The position numbers and the translations under genes were made by a program. From contig JAKZZE010000036.1 of assembly GCA_024220505.1 (NCBI GenBank), forward strand, positions 310,001 through 374,000: 64,000 nt of DNA, written 5' to 3'. Each line of letters opens with the position of its first letter. Position 1 is the stretch's first letter. The notes below the pieces were generated by a model, which worked only from the letters and a program-made list of their open reading frames with translations, ran no database searches and had not been told where the DNA came from. Of this stretch, positions 11,463-22,898 are shown piece after piece. This DNA comes from Rhizopus arrhizus. Its lineage: Eukaryota > Mucoromycota > Mucoromycetes > Mucorales > Rhizopodaceae.

Positions 11463-12567
11463 TCAAGATTCAGACCGTGAGATGATTTGATTTGGTATTT
11501 TAGGCTTTTCAGACAAAAGACCTTTATGAGGAACAGGAAGCCAAAAGGACATGCATTTCGCTACCCAAAGAAAGATATTTAAAGGCAACAAGATCAGACT
11601 GACGACAACACCGTGTGCCTGTTGACGTTGATCTTGTTCAATACGATAACAAATGTACTGATCGAACTCTTTTACTTTTTGATCAATTGCTATGAACTGT
11701 TCTTGAGACCAGCTTCGAAGTGCATTATCTCGTTTCTCAAAACGGTGAATTGCCTTTGCTAAACGATGAATCGTTGGATTAATATCTTCTGTTATCTACC
11801 AAAAAAAAAAAAAAAAGAAAAAAAAAAAAAGTTATATATCACACCTTATCATTTTCATTATTATTTTACTTGGCCAAGATCCTTTTTAGTCACATATGCT
11901 CTTCTCAACATTTCAAATTCCTTTTCAAGTGAGTTCAATCGATTTTGAAGCATAACCACCTCACCTTCATCAAAGTTGACCTCATTTTGAAGATAAACCG
12001 TACGTTCTTGTAGCAATAACATGACTTGAGACAGTGGTTTGATAGAGGCTGCGAGTATAAAAACCGTGATGTTAAAAGCACTTATATAACGATCTACATT
12101 ACAAAGCAAGTATCGACTATACTGCAATGTGTAGCCTGCGATCAAAGGGGATAATACAATCCAAATCAGAGCAGCCAATTCATGACGACGAAGTTCTGCA
12201 TGAATCTTTTGCTGCTTTTCACGTTCGATTTGCATTCGATGTATGTAGGCTGCGTCATCTACCTTGTCTCGTCTTAGTTCAGTATTGAAAGAGGATTGCT
12301 GATGAATCAATCGACGACTTCTGGCGCTTTCATAATAAGCCCAAGGGACTATTAACAATTTTAAAAAATGTTTGGTGTTATTGAATCGAGTTTACCTGTC
12401 ATCCATTTATAGACATAAAACAAGATTAATAAAACCATGATAAAATCACTCCAAATTTCAGAACTGCCAGCAAAAAAGGTGCCTAATGTAGGAATACCAG
12501 CTAGTAGAATAGGCCATGATATAGCAGGTGAAAAATCATGATGTATTGCTTTTTGCTTTGTCATCAT
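11463..12567 (-). CDS. Conserved fungal membrane protein of unknown function with coiled coil
   Basis: Three exons (12567-12396, 12348-11870, 11795-11463) give 327 residues. Hydrophobic segments occur near residues 15-30 and 36-52 (ISWPILLAGIPTLG; SDFIMVLLILFYVYKW), around 115-140 (ELAALIWIVLSPLIAGY) and 155-175 (AFNITVFILAASIKPLS). A heptad-like coiled coil follows (ERTVYLQNEVNF to LEKEFEMLRR), and another hydrophobic stretch lies near the C-terminus (VVVSLILLPLNIFLWVA). The motif ELRRHELAALIWIVLSPLIAGY, with a cluster of Lys/Arg before it, recalls a conserved uncharacterised family of filamentous fungi. No catalytic motif is visible, so no function is assigned. A homopolymer A tract sits inside the second intron. 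Confidence 0.75.
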
Positions 12568-13900
12568 TTAATGAAAAGAGAGAGAAAAGAGAGAAAAATA
12601 CTTTTTGTGTGTGTGTGTGTGTGTGTGTCGGTTGTTATCAGCTGGCAGGAAGTTGCACAAATAAAAATAGAGTCTCATTATTTTATCACTTCATGTTCGA
12701 TACAAAAAACGTCCAGAGTCGTATACATAAGGAATGGAAATTATTTACTTGTTTTCACGTGTAAGCAAAATAATATTTGATTTTTTTTTTTATAAAGAAA
12801 AAATGTAACTTGGCTTTAGCATCGTTTATTAATTGACTTTGAAACCAAATAAACAAGAAAAGCACGTACAAAGTTACATGAAACATACTTCACAGTATGT
12901 TACATCATTGTTCAATAAAAGTATTAGTAGAAATTCCTACTTCAATGTGTTACATGTAGCACTATTGAGTTTACTTGGTTTATGCTAAATCATTATATCT
13001 TCAAAAGAGTAATAATTTAATTTGCATATTCCTGACAATATTTAATCACTCAAACTTTTTTTTTTTTTTTTTTTTTTTTACTTATTAAACTTTATTTTCA
13101 ATATTAAAAAAGATAAAGACCCCCTAGTTAAACAAACTGAGTAGATAATACACAAAGCTATTTGTACTGATAATCACCTTTAGCCTAAAAGGCGATACTG
13201 ACTCTGAATAATTTTTTAAGGAGTCTACAAAAGGTGTTATATTAAAACTGAATTGGTTAATATATTAACCAAAAAACTGTTGAAAGATGCATTTAACTGC
13301 TGTTCTTTCTAATAAAAAAAATTAATGCTTATACTAAATATATTCTTTATCAATATACTCTAATAATCAATTGATAATATAACATACACACACACGTAGC
13401 TGAGAAATTATCACGAACAATGTATTTTTAGCTGATGGAAAATGTCATTTTATTTCATCATTTTTTTTTTCCCTTTCATTTAAAAATCAGGTCTAAGTAA
13501 ACGTACAGTGCTCACAGTGTCCATTTAGGGATCTTTCAAGTAACACGCGAAAAGTGAAATGCCAATTTGTAATTTTCAGTTCTCAATCTACGCCTTTTGA
13601 TCTAAATAAATGGTTTGTTTTTTTTTACTTGTAGAGGAAAAAAAGGAGCTATAAAGTAGGCGGTAGACTAAGGATGTAGGGCGTATTTGATTGGTATACT
13701 AGTTGAGGTCGAGACTGTCTCTTGGAAGGTAGCAAAGTGCGGCATAGCATCAGTGACCAATTTTGTATTTATAGAAAGAAGTCTATCGATAGCAAAATTT
13801 CAGTAGATTAGCCAAAGAGTGGAGAAAGCACGGCAACTGAAGGGTCATTGGCCAGTATTGTGGACAGAAGGCAACCACTGAAAACACCAGAGGAGCACAC
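12568..13900. other. Intergenic region with microsatellite and T tract
   Basis: Contains a (GT)n/(TG)n microsatellite at about 12605-12629 and a run of T at about 13057-13079. Otherwise it is AT-rich with no coding frame that I can support. Confidence 0.5.
12605..12629. repeat. TG dinucleotide microsatellite
   Basis: About twelve uninterrupted TG units lie just upstream of the minus-strand membrane-protein gene, in what should be its 5' region. Confidence 0.9.
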
Positions 13901-14690
13901 AGTACTTTTGGAAACAAGCGTGAACCAAAGTAATTAAAAATGTCTCCATTTCTTAGGACAGCACATGAAGAAACATTGACAGATCAAAACTTGTGCTGTA
14001 ATAAGGCCAACTCAGTATCAAACCTTGAAAGAACTGGATGATTGTAGAGCTTACGATGAAATAAGCGCTAATATAAAGACTGTTCGCCATGTACAGCCAG
14101 TGATTTCCAGAAAAGTGACCATTGAGTTGTTGACAGAGGCTGATCAGATGGCGATGAAGTATGTGCACAACCAAAATGACAATCATAAACAAAAAATGAA
14201 ATATTCCGAGCTCTTTATGTCCTGATCAAAAGGTTTGGTGTTCAGCAAGTGCCAATATAAACGCAGAGGACAGAAGAAAGCATAGAAGAGCTACAGGAAT
14301 GTATGATCCAAGTTGTACAATTTCATATCCAAAAGATTCAACAGCTACGTGTATATGTTCTGTACAAGTAAGTTGGTATGAGTAGCTAGGTTAGATTGCA
14401 AAAGAGGAAAGAAAAGAGCCAGTCTTGTCCCAGTACTTGCTGAATGGAAATGATGTACGTGAGTCAGAAAGATTGATTAGCTATGAAGCTGAGTAGGTCG
14501 TGCTTTAGAAGCTATCGAACTAAAGAATCTAGGAAATTGTGTTGTTGAAGCCATGAATTCAATATGTTTAGCTCACTTTGAATCTGAGCATAATTGGCAT
14601 AATTTCGGTCAAAGAGAGTTCACCTGGTCAAAGTTATTTTTTGCTTTGGTTGATACGATTTTCCTAATCTATCAGATTTAGTAATTAAGA
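13900..14690 (+). pseudogene. Decayed coding remnant, family unknown
   Basis: Several short plus-strand frames with coding character follow one another but are broken by stops and frameshifts. One is 14025-14225 (KELDDCRAYDEISANIK...). A Glu-rich stretch around 14260-14340 contains RTEESIEELQECMIQVV. The last is 14505-14680, with NCVVEAMNSICLAHFESEHN and FGQREFTWSKLFFALVDT. I do not recognise the family. The pattern fits a dead repeated gene or transposon ORF. No terminal repeats were found. Confidence 0.4.
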
Positions 14691-15424
14691 AGATTGAAAT
14701 AATAATATCCGTTGGTCATCCTATTCGGTCAAATTTGAGCTAAAAATACTGTATAAACTTGGTATTAATCCTATTTTAAATAAGAACCCTTTACCTTCTT
14801 TTATTCTGATCTCATATTCAGTTGTTTTCTGAATAGTATCTGCTTCTGTTCCTGCAATTTTAATAAACAAGTCGATTCTTATTGGCCTCTGTCTATAGTA
14901 GCTTATGAAATACAATTTAGACACTTTAGAAAGATTAAAAAGTCGCTTAAACAAAGTGTCAAGCCCATCAAAATCGTTTTAGTCGAATGCAATTATTTTT
15001 TACCAAAAAGTAATAATTTATAATTTATTTTTTTAAAGAATAAATCCAGTCAAATCAACGAAATGGATACCAAAATACTTGAATTCGATTATGAAAAATA
15101 CAAAATACATCACTCTATATCCTCTGTTCTTGATTCTCCCTGCAAAATCTAAGTCATTTGAACCGAGGCATTGTCCAACAGAAGGCAACACTCCTTCATA
15201 CTTCCATTCGTATCCATAGCATTAAGCATATGCTTTATAAAATTATGCAGCGGCAGATTATTGTTCCTTTAGGCAAGTCTTTTTTTCTTTTCTTTGTTTA
15301 CCTTCTGTGCTTTTGTATATTTTTTTCTGGTACCTCAACGTAAGTTGCTTTTTTTTTTCAAGGAACTCAGCTCAATTGCTTTTTGTACTGATATGGAAGT
15401 CATTCTCATCAATAAATACAATCG

Positions 15425-15456
<32 letters not shown>

Positions 15457-16884
15457 CAAGGGCTACACCTTTCCACTTTAAAACTGTTGATATTACTTCA
15501 CTGGATTATTGAAATTGCTTCTAATGACAACAAAGGGGGGTTTTCAACAGATAATCCTAGTCGTGTTACCATTTGGTGTCAAAACCATGTTTCTGAGAAT
15601 TGATAACTAAAAACTTTTTCCTATCAGATCCCTTAATGCATCACTCATGATTGTTTGAGGGTTCTCATCAGTCAATTCTCGAGTACATTTATATTTCTCA
15701 CTATTTAATGTAGCTATACCACTGAATGTTTCGCCATTTTTGAATTCAACTTTTTACCTAAAAATACACCTTAAATTCAACATGTAGCTAGTGGATGAAA
15801 ATAAAAGAAAGGCGGTTCAAACTGTCTATTTTTTTTTAAAAAAAATAAAGCATTGGATGTAATCCCTCTTTTGTTCCTGTTTGTTGTCAACTGCCGCTTG
15901 ACACTATTTTTTTCATACTTTTCACCAAACATTCAGCAATATTAAAATCTATGGTCCTCTTTCCAACATGCTGCACGATATTGTCGAAATATGAGGATCT
16001 TATTCTGTCATGAACAGTTCAATAAACCCAAGGTGAAATTTCCAAGTCAAAGCGTTGATGTGTTCGTCTTGATTTATTGTACCATTTACAGAGACTAATG
16101 ATCCAAACTACTCATCTAGCAACAATCCTAAACTATCTCATTTCCCTTTCTATGCTTTATTATTAATACAGTATGGTATTGTCATATCATTCTTCAATAA
16201 GCAAAATGTTAAAATGTATTCTCTACTGATTCCAATTGATGTTCATAGCTCTCATTTCTATTTGACTATCATTTACAACTGTCTATGGTGAAATAGTTTA
16301 TAAAACTGTATGAAACATGACCTGCTTATTTTAGATTTTCGCAATCTATTTGGTCTTGAGACTTTCAACCTCACTGGGTTTCATAAAAAGAAATCAAGTT
16401 TATCAAAACGAGCATGATAGTCTTGATCTCTGTTTAATCTTTTATCGGTAGTTGATAATACAAATAAGGCTCGATGGATATTTAAAAGCGGCGATAATAT
16501 AATAAAAAATATGTCAAGTAAAATTAAGGAAAATCCCAAAATGCGATAATAAAAGAGGAAATGTTCCCTTTGGTAACAAGTTATTTTTGGATTAGCCACC
16601 TGAATAAAACCCTCCTTCTATAAAAAAAATATATATATTTTTGGATTAGCCGTACTTATTCTTTGAACAGCGACACTATTTACATAAAGTGCGTAAACCT
16701 TTTTTACTTTATTAAAGAAAACGGTGTGTAGTGACACAAAAGAACGTGTCTGACTTATCCTCCTCATTTGGCAGTTTTCCATCCTTTTTCTTTCCAACCA
16801 AAAATATTTTTTAATTCTTTTTCTTTCTTTTTTATTTTTTCCTTTTTTTTTTTTATATTTTTTTATTTATTACTTTTTATAATC
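14691..16884. other. Intergenic region, AT-rich, no gene recognised
   Basis: About 2.2 kb with a T tract at about 15426-15450 and only short frames. Some of these (14721-14954 minus) look mildly coding but match nothing I know. The final ~100 nt (16780-16884) are very pyrimidine-rich, as is usual just before start codons in this window. Confidence 0.4.
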
Positions 16885-17931
16885 ATGCCTACATTTACAT
16901 CGACAATATCCCGAATGAAATCAGTTAAATTATCCTTCAAGAAAAACCCTAAAGACGAACAAGAACAAGAAGAACAACAAACAAGTAACTATGTTACTCC
17001 TGAGTACCAAACAACGAGTGTATTACCAGTTTCAAGTAAAAGTTTTTCTGAAGCATTGAATGTGATATCACAAGAAGTTAAAAATACACAATTTAATGAT
17101 GTATTTGATTGTTTCTTTTTTAATGACAAACGTTGTCAGCATCGAGCACTTTTCATGACCGCTCGTTTAAAACAATCTTTGGATATGAATCGTCCATTAC
17201 GTACTTCCACAAGCACACCTATCAAAACGTCATCTACCGCTGTCAGCCGAACGTCACTTGATAACACTGTCGAAGGCTTTTGGCGACTGATCACACACCG
17301 ACTGTATACACTAAACTATATCCTCTTTGTCTTGCCTTCCGATTCTTCCAGTCGAGCGGAATTTTTAAAAAGGATCGAGACCGACTTGACCTCGACTGAG
17401 TTTGGGAAAACACTGCTGAGTCGTCGAGGTGGTATGGAGGCCCATTTTGCTGTTCGATATGCTCTTCAATATAAAAAAAAGTTGAGACGTCGAAAGACAC
17501 TGTTGGAAGATGCATTTGAACAAGAAAAAAGAAAAGGTGGGAACGTTGCTGGTGCTGTCCTACCCTCGGTTGATCCCTCCATCGAAACAAATAACAAAAC
17601 GGTAGAGCAGGCAAGGGTGATCATCGAACAATGTTTGGAAAGTGAAAGTAAATTGGGTCATTCAGAAAAGGATGCAATGTATGTCTTTCACAGTTTAAGA
17701 GCTGGTCTATTGGATGCTTTTCAACCTCATATCGAATTGGAAGAAGATAGAGCGTTACGTCACAGATTGAAAAGAGCAGTGGATGAAAATAAGGAAAAGT
17801 TGGCTTATCAAAATCCATTTGAGGATGAAGATTGTATAGTGACTGAAGAAGATGTTTCCTCGGTTGAAGAAACAAAGAGAGAAATTGATAGTGGATTTTA
17901 TGATGGCTGGGTTCCAACGAATGCAATGTAA
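16885..17931 (+). CDS. Protein of unknown function (348 aa), intronless
   Basis: A single open frame starts MPTFTSTISRMKSVKLSF, placed directly after a pyrimidine-rich leader; the longer upstream frame reads through that tract and is unlikely to be translated. The N-terminal ~50 residues are basic, then Gln/Glu-rich. Residues ~60-240 look globular and helical (FNDVFDCFFFNDKRCQHRAL; VEGFWRLITHRLYTLNYIL). A basic helix (YKKKLRRRKTLLEDAFEQE) follows, then a second helical part with HSEKDAMYVFHSLRAGLL. The C-terminal end is acidic. I recognise no domain. It lies convergent to the Nudix gene with about 195 nt between stop codons. Probably lineage-restricted. Confidence 0.75.
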   Translation: MPTFTSTISRMKSVKLSFKKNPKDEQEQEEQQTSNYVTPEYQTTSVLPVSSKSFSEALNVISQEVKNTQFNDVFDCFFFNDKRCQHRALFMTARLKQSLDMNRPLRTSTSTPIKTSSTAVSRTSLDNTVEGFWRLITHRLYTLNYILFVLPSDSSSRAEFLKRIETDLTSTEFGKTLLSRRGGMEAHFAVRYALQYKKKLRRRKTLLEDAFEQEKRKGGNVAGAVLPSVDPSIETNNKTVEQARVIIEQCLESESKLGHSEKDAMYVFHSLRAGLLDAFQPHIELEEDRALRHRLKRAVDENKEKLAYQNPFEDEDCIVTEEDVSSVEETKREIDSGFYDGWVPTNAM

Positions 17932-18126
17932 AACTTGTATGCATATTTGTATTCTTTTCCTTTTTGTATATTTTTTTTTTCTTCTTCTCATCCTTTCATA
18001 ATAAATTATACACTGCTTTTTTTATTGGTTCTATTTGCCCTGAAAAGAAGGAAAGAAGAAATTGATCAAAGAAGGAAAATAGAAATTGATCAAAGAATGA
18101 TGTCAACTTATATATTTTATTTTTGT

Positions 18127-18874
18127 TTATTGCACTACATTATTATTATGATAGGATGTAGAAAGTGACATGTTTTCTAGAAGCTTATCTACTGGCGTAT
18201 TTGTTGTTGTTTTTTGACTGATCTTGGGTGAATGTGAAGGTGATGAGGTTGGACTAGAATTATTTGAACTGTCTGAAGGTGTTGGTGTACTCAAATAAGG
18301 TGATCTTGTTGATGCATTTAAAGGGTTAACAGATGATGCTGTAATAGCATTTTGTATATATAAATTGTCTTTGGTAACTTCTAATGCTTCATCAAATGTA
18401 AACCAGCGTCTTTCTCGTTTATTACGTTCAGGATACTTCTTTTTTACTTTATCTACTTCTAATTCAAATATCCAATGATGTGCTTTGATTCCCTTTTTTT
18501 TACTACGTTCGACAAATACACCTAAATGACGTACAATACGTCCTTTCACACCGGCTTCTTCCCAAGTCTCACGTAAGGCTGCATGTTCTTGTGTTTCATC
18601 TTGTTCCCAACCACCTTTCGGCTATAAAATAATGATTAGTTCAAGTAATCATCATTGTATTCCTAGTTACAATAACCCAAGATCCAGGATTTTTACGAGA
18701 AGAAATCAACAAGATTTTATTTTCAGTTGGATCAACAGCCAAACAACCAGCTACTTGTCTTATGTTATAAATATCTTTTACATCTTGACCATGTCCATGT
18801 CTTGCTTTATTTTTCTTGTATTTAATTTCATTTGAAGATATATTCTCTGTTACTTTAATATTTTGTAATGACAT
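18127..18874 (-). CDS. Nudix hydrolase, diphosphoinositol-polyphosphate phosphohydrolase (DIPP/Aps1/Ddp1) type
   Basis: Two exons (18874-18671, 18621-18127) give 232 residues. The intron splits the strand just before the conserved PKGGWE. The Nudix box is complete: G-x5-E-x7-RE-x2-EE-x-G, seen as GGWEQDE then RETWEEAGV. DIPP enzymes have the same PKGGWE start plus the downstream HWIFELEV and ERRWFTFDEA elements found here. They remove the beta-phosphate of inositol pyrophosphates (PP-IP5) and cleave diadenosine polyphosphates in the cytosol. The C-terminal ~75 residues are Ser/Thr/Pro/Asn-rich and probably disordered, an extension beyond the usual core. The N-terminus carries a Lys/His-rich stretch. 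The start codon directly follows a T/A-rich leader. Confidence 0.88.
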
Positions 18875-19925
18875 TTTTTTTTTGTTTGAAAAAAAAAAAG
18901 ATTAAAAATACAATTATTAAACCTTTCTAAAGTTCTTTTAATTTAAGCGATCTACTATTATTGGACTTTTTTTATTTTACGCTTGTTATTTTTAGTATTT
19001 GAAGTCAGTACAAATCATAAAAGAAGTTTGACTTTTTTTTTTTTTTCATGTTTAATTCCTTATACAAATACTCTGCAAAAAGAGAAACTGTTCAGTTAAA
19101 ACTTTTTCTTTTTCGTTTCTATAGTTATAAATTAGACTTTTTTTTTTAATTGTTCTATCCCGTATGTAATTTTCAATTATGCATTAATCTCGGCGCACGG
19201 ATAAAAAGAAATCCTTCTCTTCATAAGATTAAGCAAATAGGAAAAGACCAAGATTGTTGTTTCAAATCCTTTTTTTTTTTTCACCATTCGCTTAATCAGA
19301 CAGGTTCAATTTCATATACAAATTCCTTGCTTTATTTTTGATGGATGACATAATAAACATTCCTTCACAAAAGGGCAACTTTACTGTAGAAGTGCAATTC
19401 ATTCTATTCAATGCACTTTAAATCCTTTTTTTAATTGAATTAATATTTGAAATATGTGAATGACATAACACAGTTTATCAAGAAAAACACCTAATCATGC
19501 TTATTGACAACAATAAAGAGGAGATTGGTTTTGAAAGGAAGTTGTATTCCGCCCTAAAGTAAGCACTGACAATGTTTGAAAAAAAGAAGGAGCTAGAATG
19601 CAATGGCTGATCTGTATTTCCACACTGAAAAAAATAAAATAAAAGAAGTTTCCTCCTTATTCTACCTTGGAAGGTAAAATGTTCTTCCTTTTTTCTTTTT
19701 TTTCTTATTTCAAACATCAAGCTCAGTCATAATCCAATGAATCCTGTTTGTTTCACATTCTATAATAAGTAACTTTTATTTCTATTTTTTTTTTTTTTTT
19801 TCTATGCACCATTTTCAAAAAGTAAAATCGCATTTTTACAAAGTTTATAATACAATATATACAAAAAAGCGACAAGTAAACGCGACATCTATTCCTAGAA
19901 ATAGTGTACAGTTGATCCAACAAAT
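18875..19925. other. Intergenic region, no gene recognised
   Basis: About 1 kb of AT-rich DNA with several short T tracts. It should include the Nudix promoter. No coding frame or RNA gene is supported. Confidence 0.4.
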
Positions 19926-19928
19926 TAT

Positions 19929-20094
19929 GTCGTCCAGGCCGAACAGAATATTGCCTAATCAGAAATAAAATAGCGCTTAATTAGAAGTAAATGTCGGTTA
20001 ATCAGGAATTAAATTTTGCTCTCACAGGAACAAAATATCCTCTAATCAGAACTATGTTTTCGCTACTATAGGAATAAAATGTCGCCTCTTAGTT
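19929..20094. repeat. Degenerate ~22-bp tandem repeat array before the 20-kb transposase
   Basis: About seven consecutive, diverged units of roughly 22 bp can be laid under one another. The consensus is close to GNNTAATCAGGAATAAAATNTC; examples are GCCTAATCAGAAATAAAAT, GGTTAATCAGGAATTAAAT and GCTACTATAGGAATAAAAT. The array ends about 60 nt before the first ATG of the transposase frame, so it may be the element's subterminal repeat (transposase-binding) region or an unrelated minisatellite. Confidence 0.6.
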
Positions 20095-20151
20095 TTTCTG
20101 AGGAAGCTTTTGATTATCTTTTTCTTATAATGTCTATTGTAGCCTTACGAG

Positions 20152-21533
20152 ATGAAGAATTCTTTTTTTTATGAAGATGGACAAAACAATATTTATAATG
20201 AAAACGGTCAATTAACGTATGATCCTATGAAAGATGTCATGTCAACTATCGACGATCCCAATATTGTTCTTGAAACTTTGGTTAATCATTCTTCTTATAT
20301 GAAGAATAAGTCATTGGAAAAACAACCAACTGAAAACAAAAAGTCAACTACTTCAAAGCCAGTGAAAGTTGCCTCAAAGAGGACAAACGCAGACTATAGC
20401 ATTAATCAGAGGACGACGTTCATCGATCGTATGATCGAATTACCTGTGGGACAGAGGTATGCCGCTGTGGTCGGGAGAGAATTAGGTGTCGAAGAACGAA
20501 CGGCTCAGCAATGGTGGAGAAGCTAGGAAGAGACTAGCGAAAGTGCCGATCAAAAAATCAACCAGAAATCCAGGACGCCCAAACAACTTCACAGAGGAAC
20601 ACAAAGCTCACGCCTTGGACCTCGTTGATGACGATCCACAGGTTACTGTTTGTGATGTAGTTGAAAGTTTGACTAAATCTTTTGAGGATTTTTCGCTTAC
20701 AAAATCAGTCATCCATAAGCACATGAACGAAACTTGTAACCTGTCAGTCAAAAAACCATATTTCGAGTCTGAGAAACGCAATAGTCCTGAAAACCTACAA
20801 GAGAGATACGAGTGGTTTATGAAATGGAAGGATTCAGATGCTGACTTCACGAAAAACTGTATTTTCATTAATGAATCAAGGTTTCATATCAATATGCGAA
20901 AAAATTACGCGTGGTCTAGAAAATCAGAGCGTGCAGTTGTTAAGCTACCTCAGACAAGAGCTGCCTCTCATACAATCATCGGTGCTATATCTACAAAAGT
21001 TGTCATTCATATTGCGTTGAGAAATCCTCCTCCACCACCTGCGAAAGATACAAAGAAACGTGCGAGGGACAATAAAGGCAAGAAGAGGGCAGTTACGGCA
21101 GTCGAGGAAGAGGCCGACACTACTACTTCTGACTACGCGCAGAAGCCTCCTCCAAAGGGAACCACTTCTGCTCACTATACAAAGTTTATCAACGAACTCC
21201 TTGACATTCTAGATGATATGGGAGATATGAAAGGGTCTTATCTGGTTATGGATAATTGCTCTATTCATGGTTCTAAACTTATGCAAAACAAAATCTTGAG
21301 AAGAGGTTACAAGTTCGTGTATTTGCCAACATACTCCCCAGAACTTAACGCAATTGAATAGTTCTGGTCTCTCATCAAAGGAAAAATGAAGCGTGACAAA
21401 CTTTTGCAGTCAGAGACCATGTCCAGTAGAATTAAGGATGCCTGTGAACAAGTTTTATTGAGTGACTTGTATGGTTTTGCAAACCATTCAAAACGTCAAA
21501 TCTCGAAATGTTATGATAGAATTCCTTTTTAAG
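20152..21533 (+). pseudogene. Tc1/mariner-IS630-type transposase (DDE_3), inactivated
   Basis: The reading frame starts at 20152 (N-terminal helix-turn-helix with QRYAAVVGRELGVEERTAQQ), shifts by one frame near 20517-20525, and continues to 21359. There an in-frame TAG replaces the residue between IE and FW of YSPELNAIE-FW; the frame then stays open to a TAA at 21531-21533. The DDE core is recognisable, but the first catalytic Asp of the usual FIDES motif is Asn (FINESRF). The second Asp is present in LVMDNCSIH. A Pro/Lys/Glu-rich insertion of about 50 residues separates the first two catalytic regions. With frameshift, active-site change and stop codon the copy is dead. Clear terminal inverted repeats were not found by eye. 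Confidence 0.85.
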
Positions 21534-22350
21534 CTTCTTTAAATATACACTCTAAGAAAAGAAACAAATAAAAAAGAATTTGAACATGAACAAAAAAGGT
21601 ATTTAGTAGGAAAAGGTAACGCAAACAACAAGGTTAAATAGAGATTATTCTCATACCATTGTCATTTTGACACGTTTGAGTAAAGAAAGTACTTTTTCAA
21701 TTTTGGCGGGTACTCTCAACTTGTACTAATTATGAATGAAACTCTAGTCAATTTTATAATATAAATATACACTGGTGAGGATGATAAACATTTCCGGATT
21801 ATTTCTGTACGATCAAAGTTTGAATTTAAACGGTTACGGAGAACACGATTTATTGCATGGCATATGGCGTTTTATATACCGAATTTTCATAAACAATCAT
21901 ATTTAAGCACGACTAGGTGAGAAGACTGGCATAGCAGTGACACTTGCCAGAAACAAAAGTAGAAGCTTAGAAGTTATAGAGAAGAGGCCAGGAAAAGATA
22001 TGGGTTCCAGAGGAGACATTCTTTTTACACTCCAAGGTTAAGGAGTTAGGATTCAGTGAAGCTGGAAAGGGCACAGTACTTCCTATCGATGAAAAGTACT
22101 TTAATGATGGGTTGTTGAAACTATTAAAGACGCTAAGAGATATTTTCTCTGTCTTTGTGGAAACAAATCCTTCTCGGATCAGTCAACTCGTTTCTGTGGG
22201 GTTTCTTGTAATGGGTAAGGAGAAAATAAAGTGGTAGTTGAAAATCAGTTAGTTGCCCGGCAAAGATACCTTGAAAATAGTCAGCCATAACGTCAGCAGG
22301 GTCACAGGTAATACTCGGATCTAGTGAAAACGATATTTATTCAATGAAAG
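21534..22350. other. Region between transposase remnants with an ATG-less open frame
   Basis: Mostly AT-rich. From about 22010 to 22233 on the plus strand there is an open frame of ~75 codons without an ATG (includes FLHSKVKELGFSEAGKG and ETNPSRISQLVSVGFLV). It looks coding but matches no family I know, and is probably a remnant of a repeated gene. The sequence AATATACACT occurs at about 21541 and again at about 21764; their meaning is unclear. Confidence 0.35.
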
Positions 22351-22352
22351 GC

Positions 22353-22745
22353 TTAGAATGGAGTTTGTTTATAGCAATTTATAATTTGACATTTGGAGTG
22401 AAGACAAAAGCCATAAATATCACTAAAACGAACGTCATTACATGCGTCGCCAGTTATAGAAGATAATGTCTCTTCTTTCATCAAGCGATGGCGCTTCATT
22501 TTTCCTTTCACTAAGGCCCAGAACTGTTCAATAGGATTTAGCTCGGGCGAGTAAGGGGGAGGGGGAAGATACATTACTCTATAACCTCTAGCTTCGATTT
22601 TTTGAATCATCGGTTTCGACTTATGGATACTAGCACTATCTGTCACTAAATAGCTGCCCTTTAAAGGTTCATCCTCATCCATAATAGTAAGGAGCTCATT
22701 GACAAACTTAATAAAATGAACAGTTGTTGTACCTTTGGGATGATT
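22353..22745 (-). pseudogene. 3' fragment of a Tc1/mariner-IS630-type transposase
   Basis: The minus-strand frame encodes only the C-terminal third of a transposase. It covers HFIKFVNELLTIMDEDEPL, then the second catalytic Asp in YLVTDSASIH, then PPYSPELNPIEQFWALVKGK with the third acidic residue, ending at 22353. It is related in layout to the 20-kb element (same GSYLV-D-x-SIH and ELNxIE-FW-x-L-x-KGKMKR pattern) but in opposite orientation. The N-terminal part is missing upstream of about 22745, where unrelated AT-rich DNA begins. Confidence 0.8.
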
Positions 22746-22898
22746 GCTAACTTTATTTAGACAGTGCTTACGGTTATAAACACTTGTTTCTTATTATCTT
22801 TTTTTCACATATGTACTTGGATTTTTTAGATGCAGCGAAATAAAAACAATCACAAGTAATATCCACATCATAATTATTTTTATTAAAAAAAAAAAACT

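Noticed and set aside
12528..12780. Two plus-strand frames reading through the TG microsatellite
   Set aside because: They encode Val/Cys runs from the dinucleotide repeat and overlap the first exon of the minus-strand membrane protein.
16768..16884. Upstream extension of the 348-residue protein (Phe-rich start)
   Set aside because: It translates the pyrimidine tract of the leader; the ATG at 16885 is far more plausible.
17291..17991. Minus-strand frames opposite the 348-residue gene
   Set aside because: Shadow frames; composition and position are explained by the plus-strand coding sequence.
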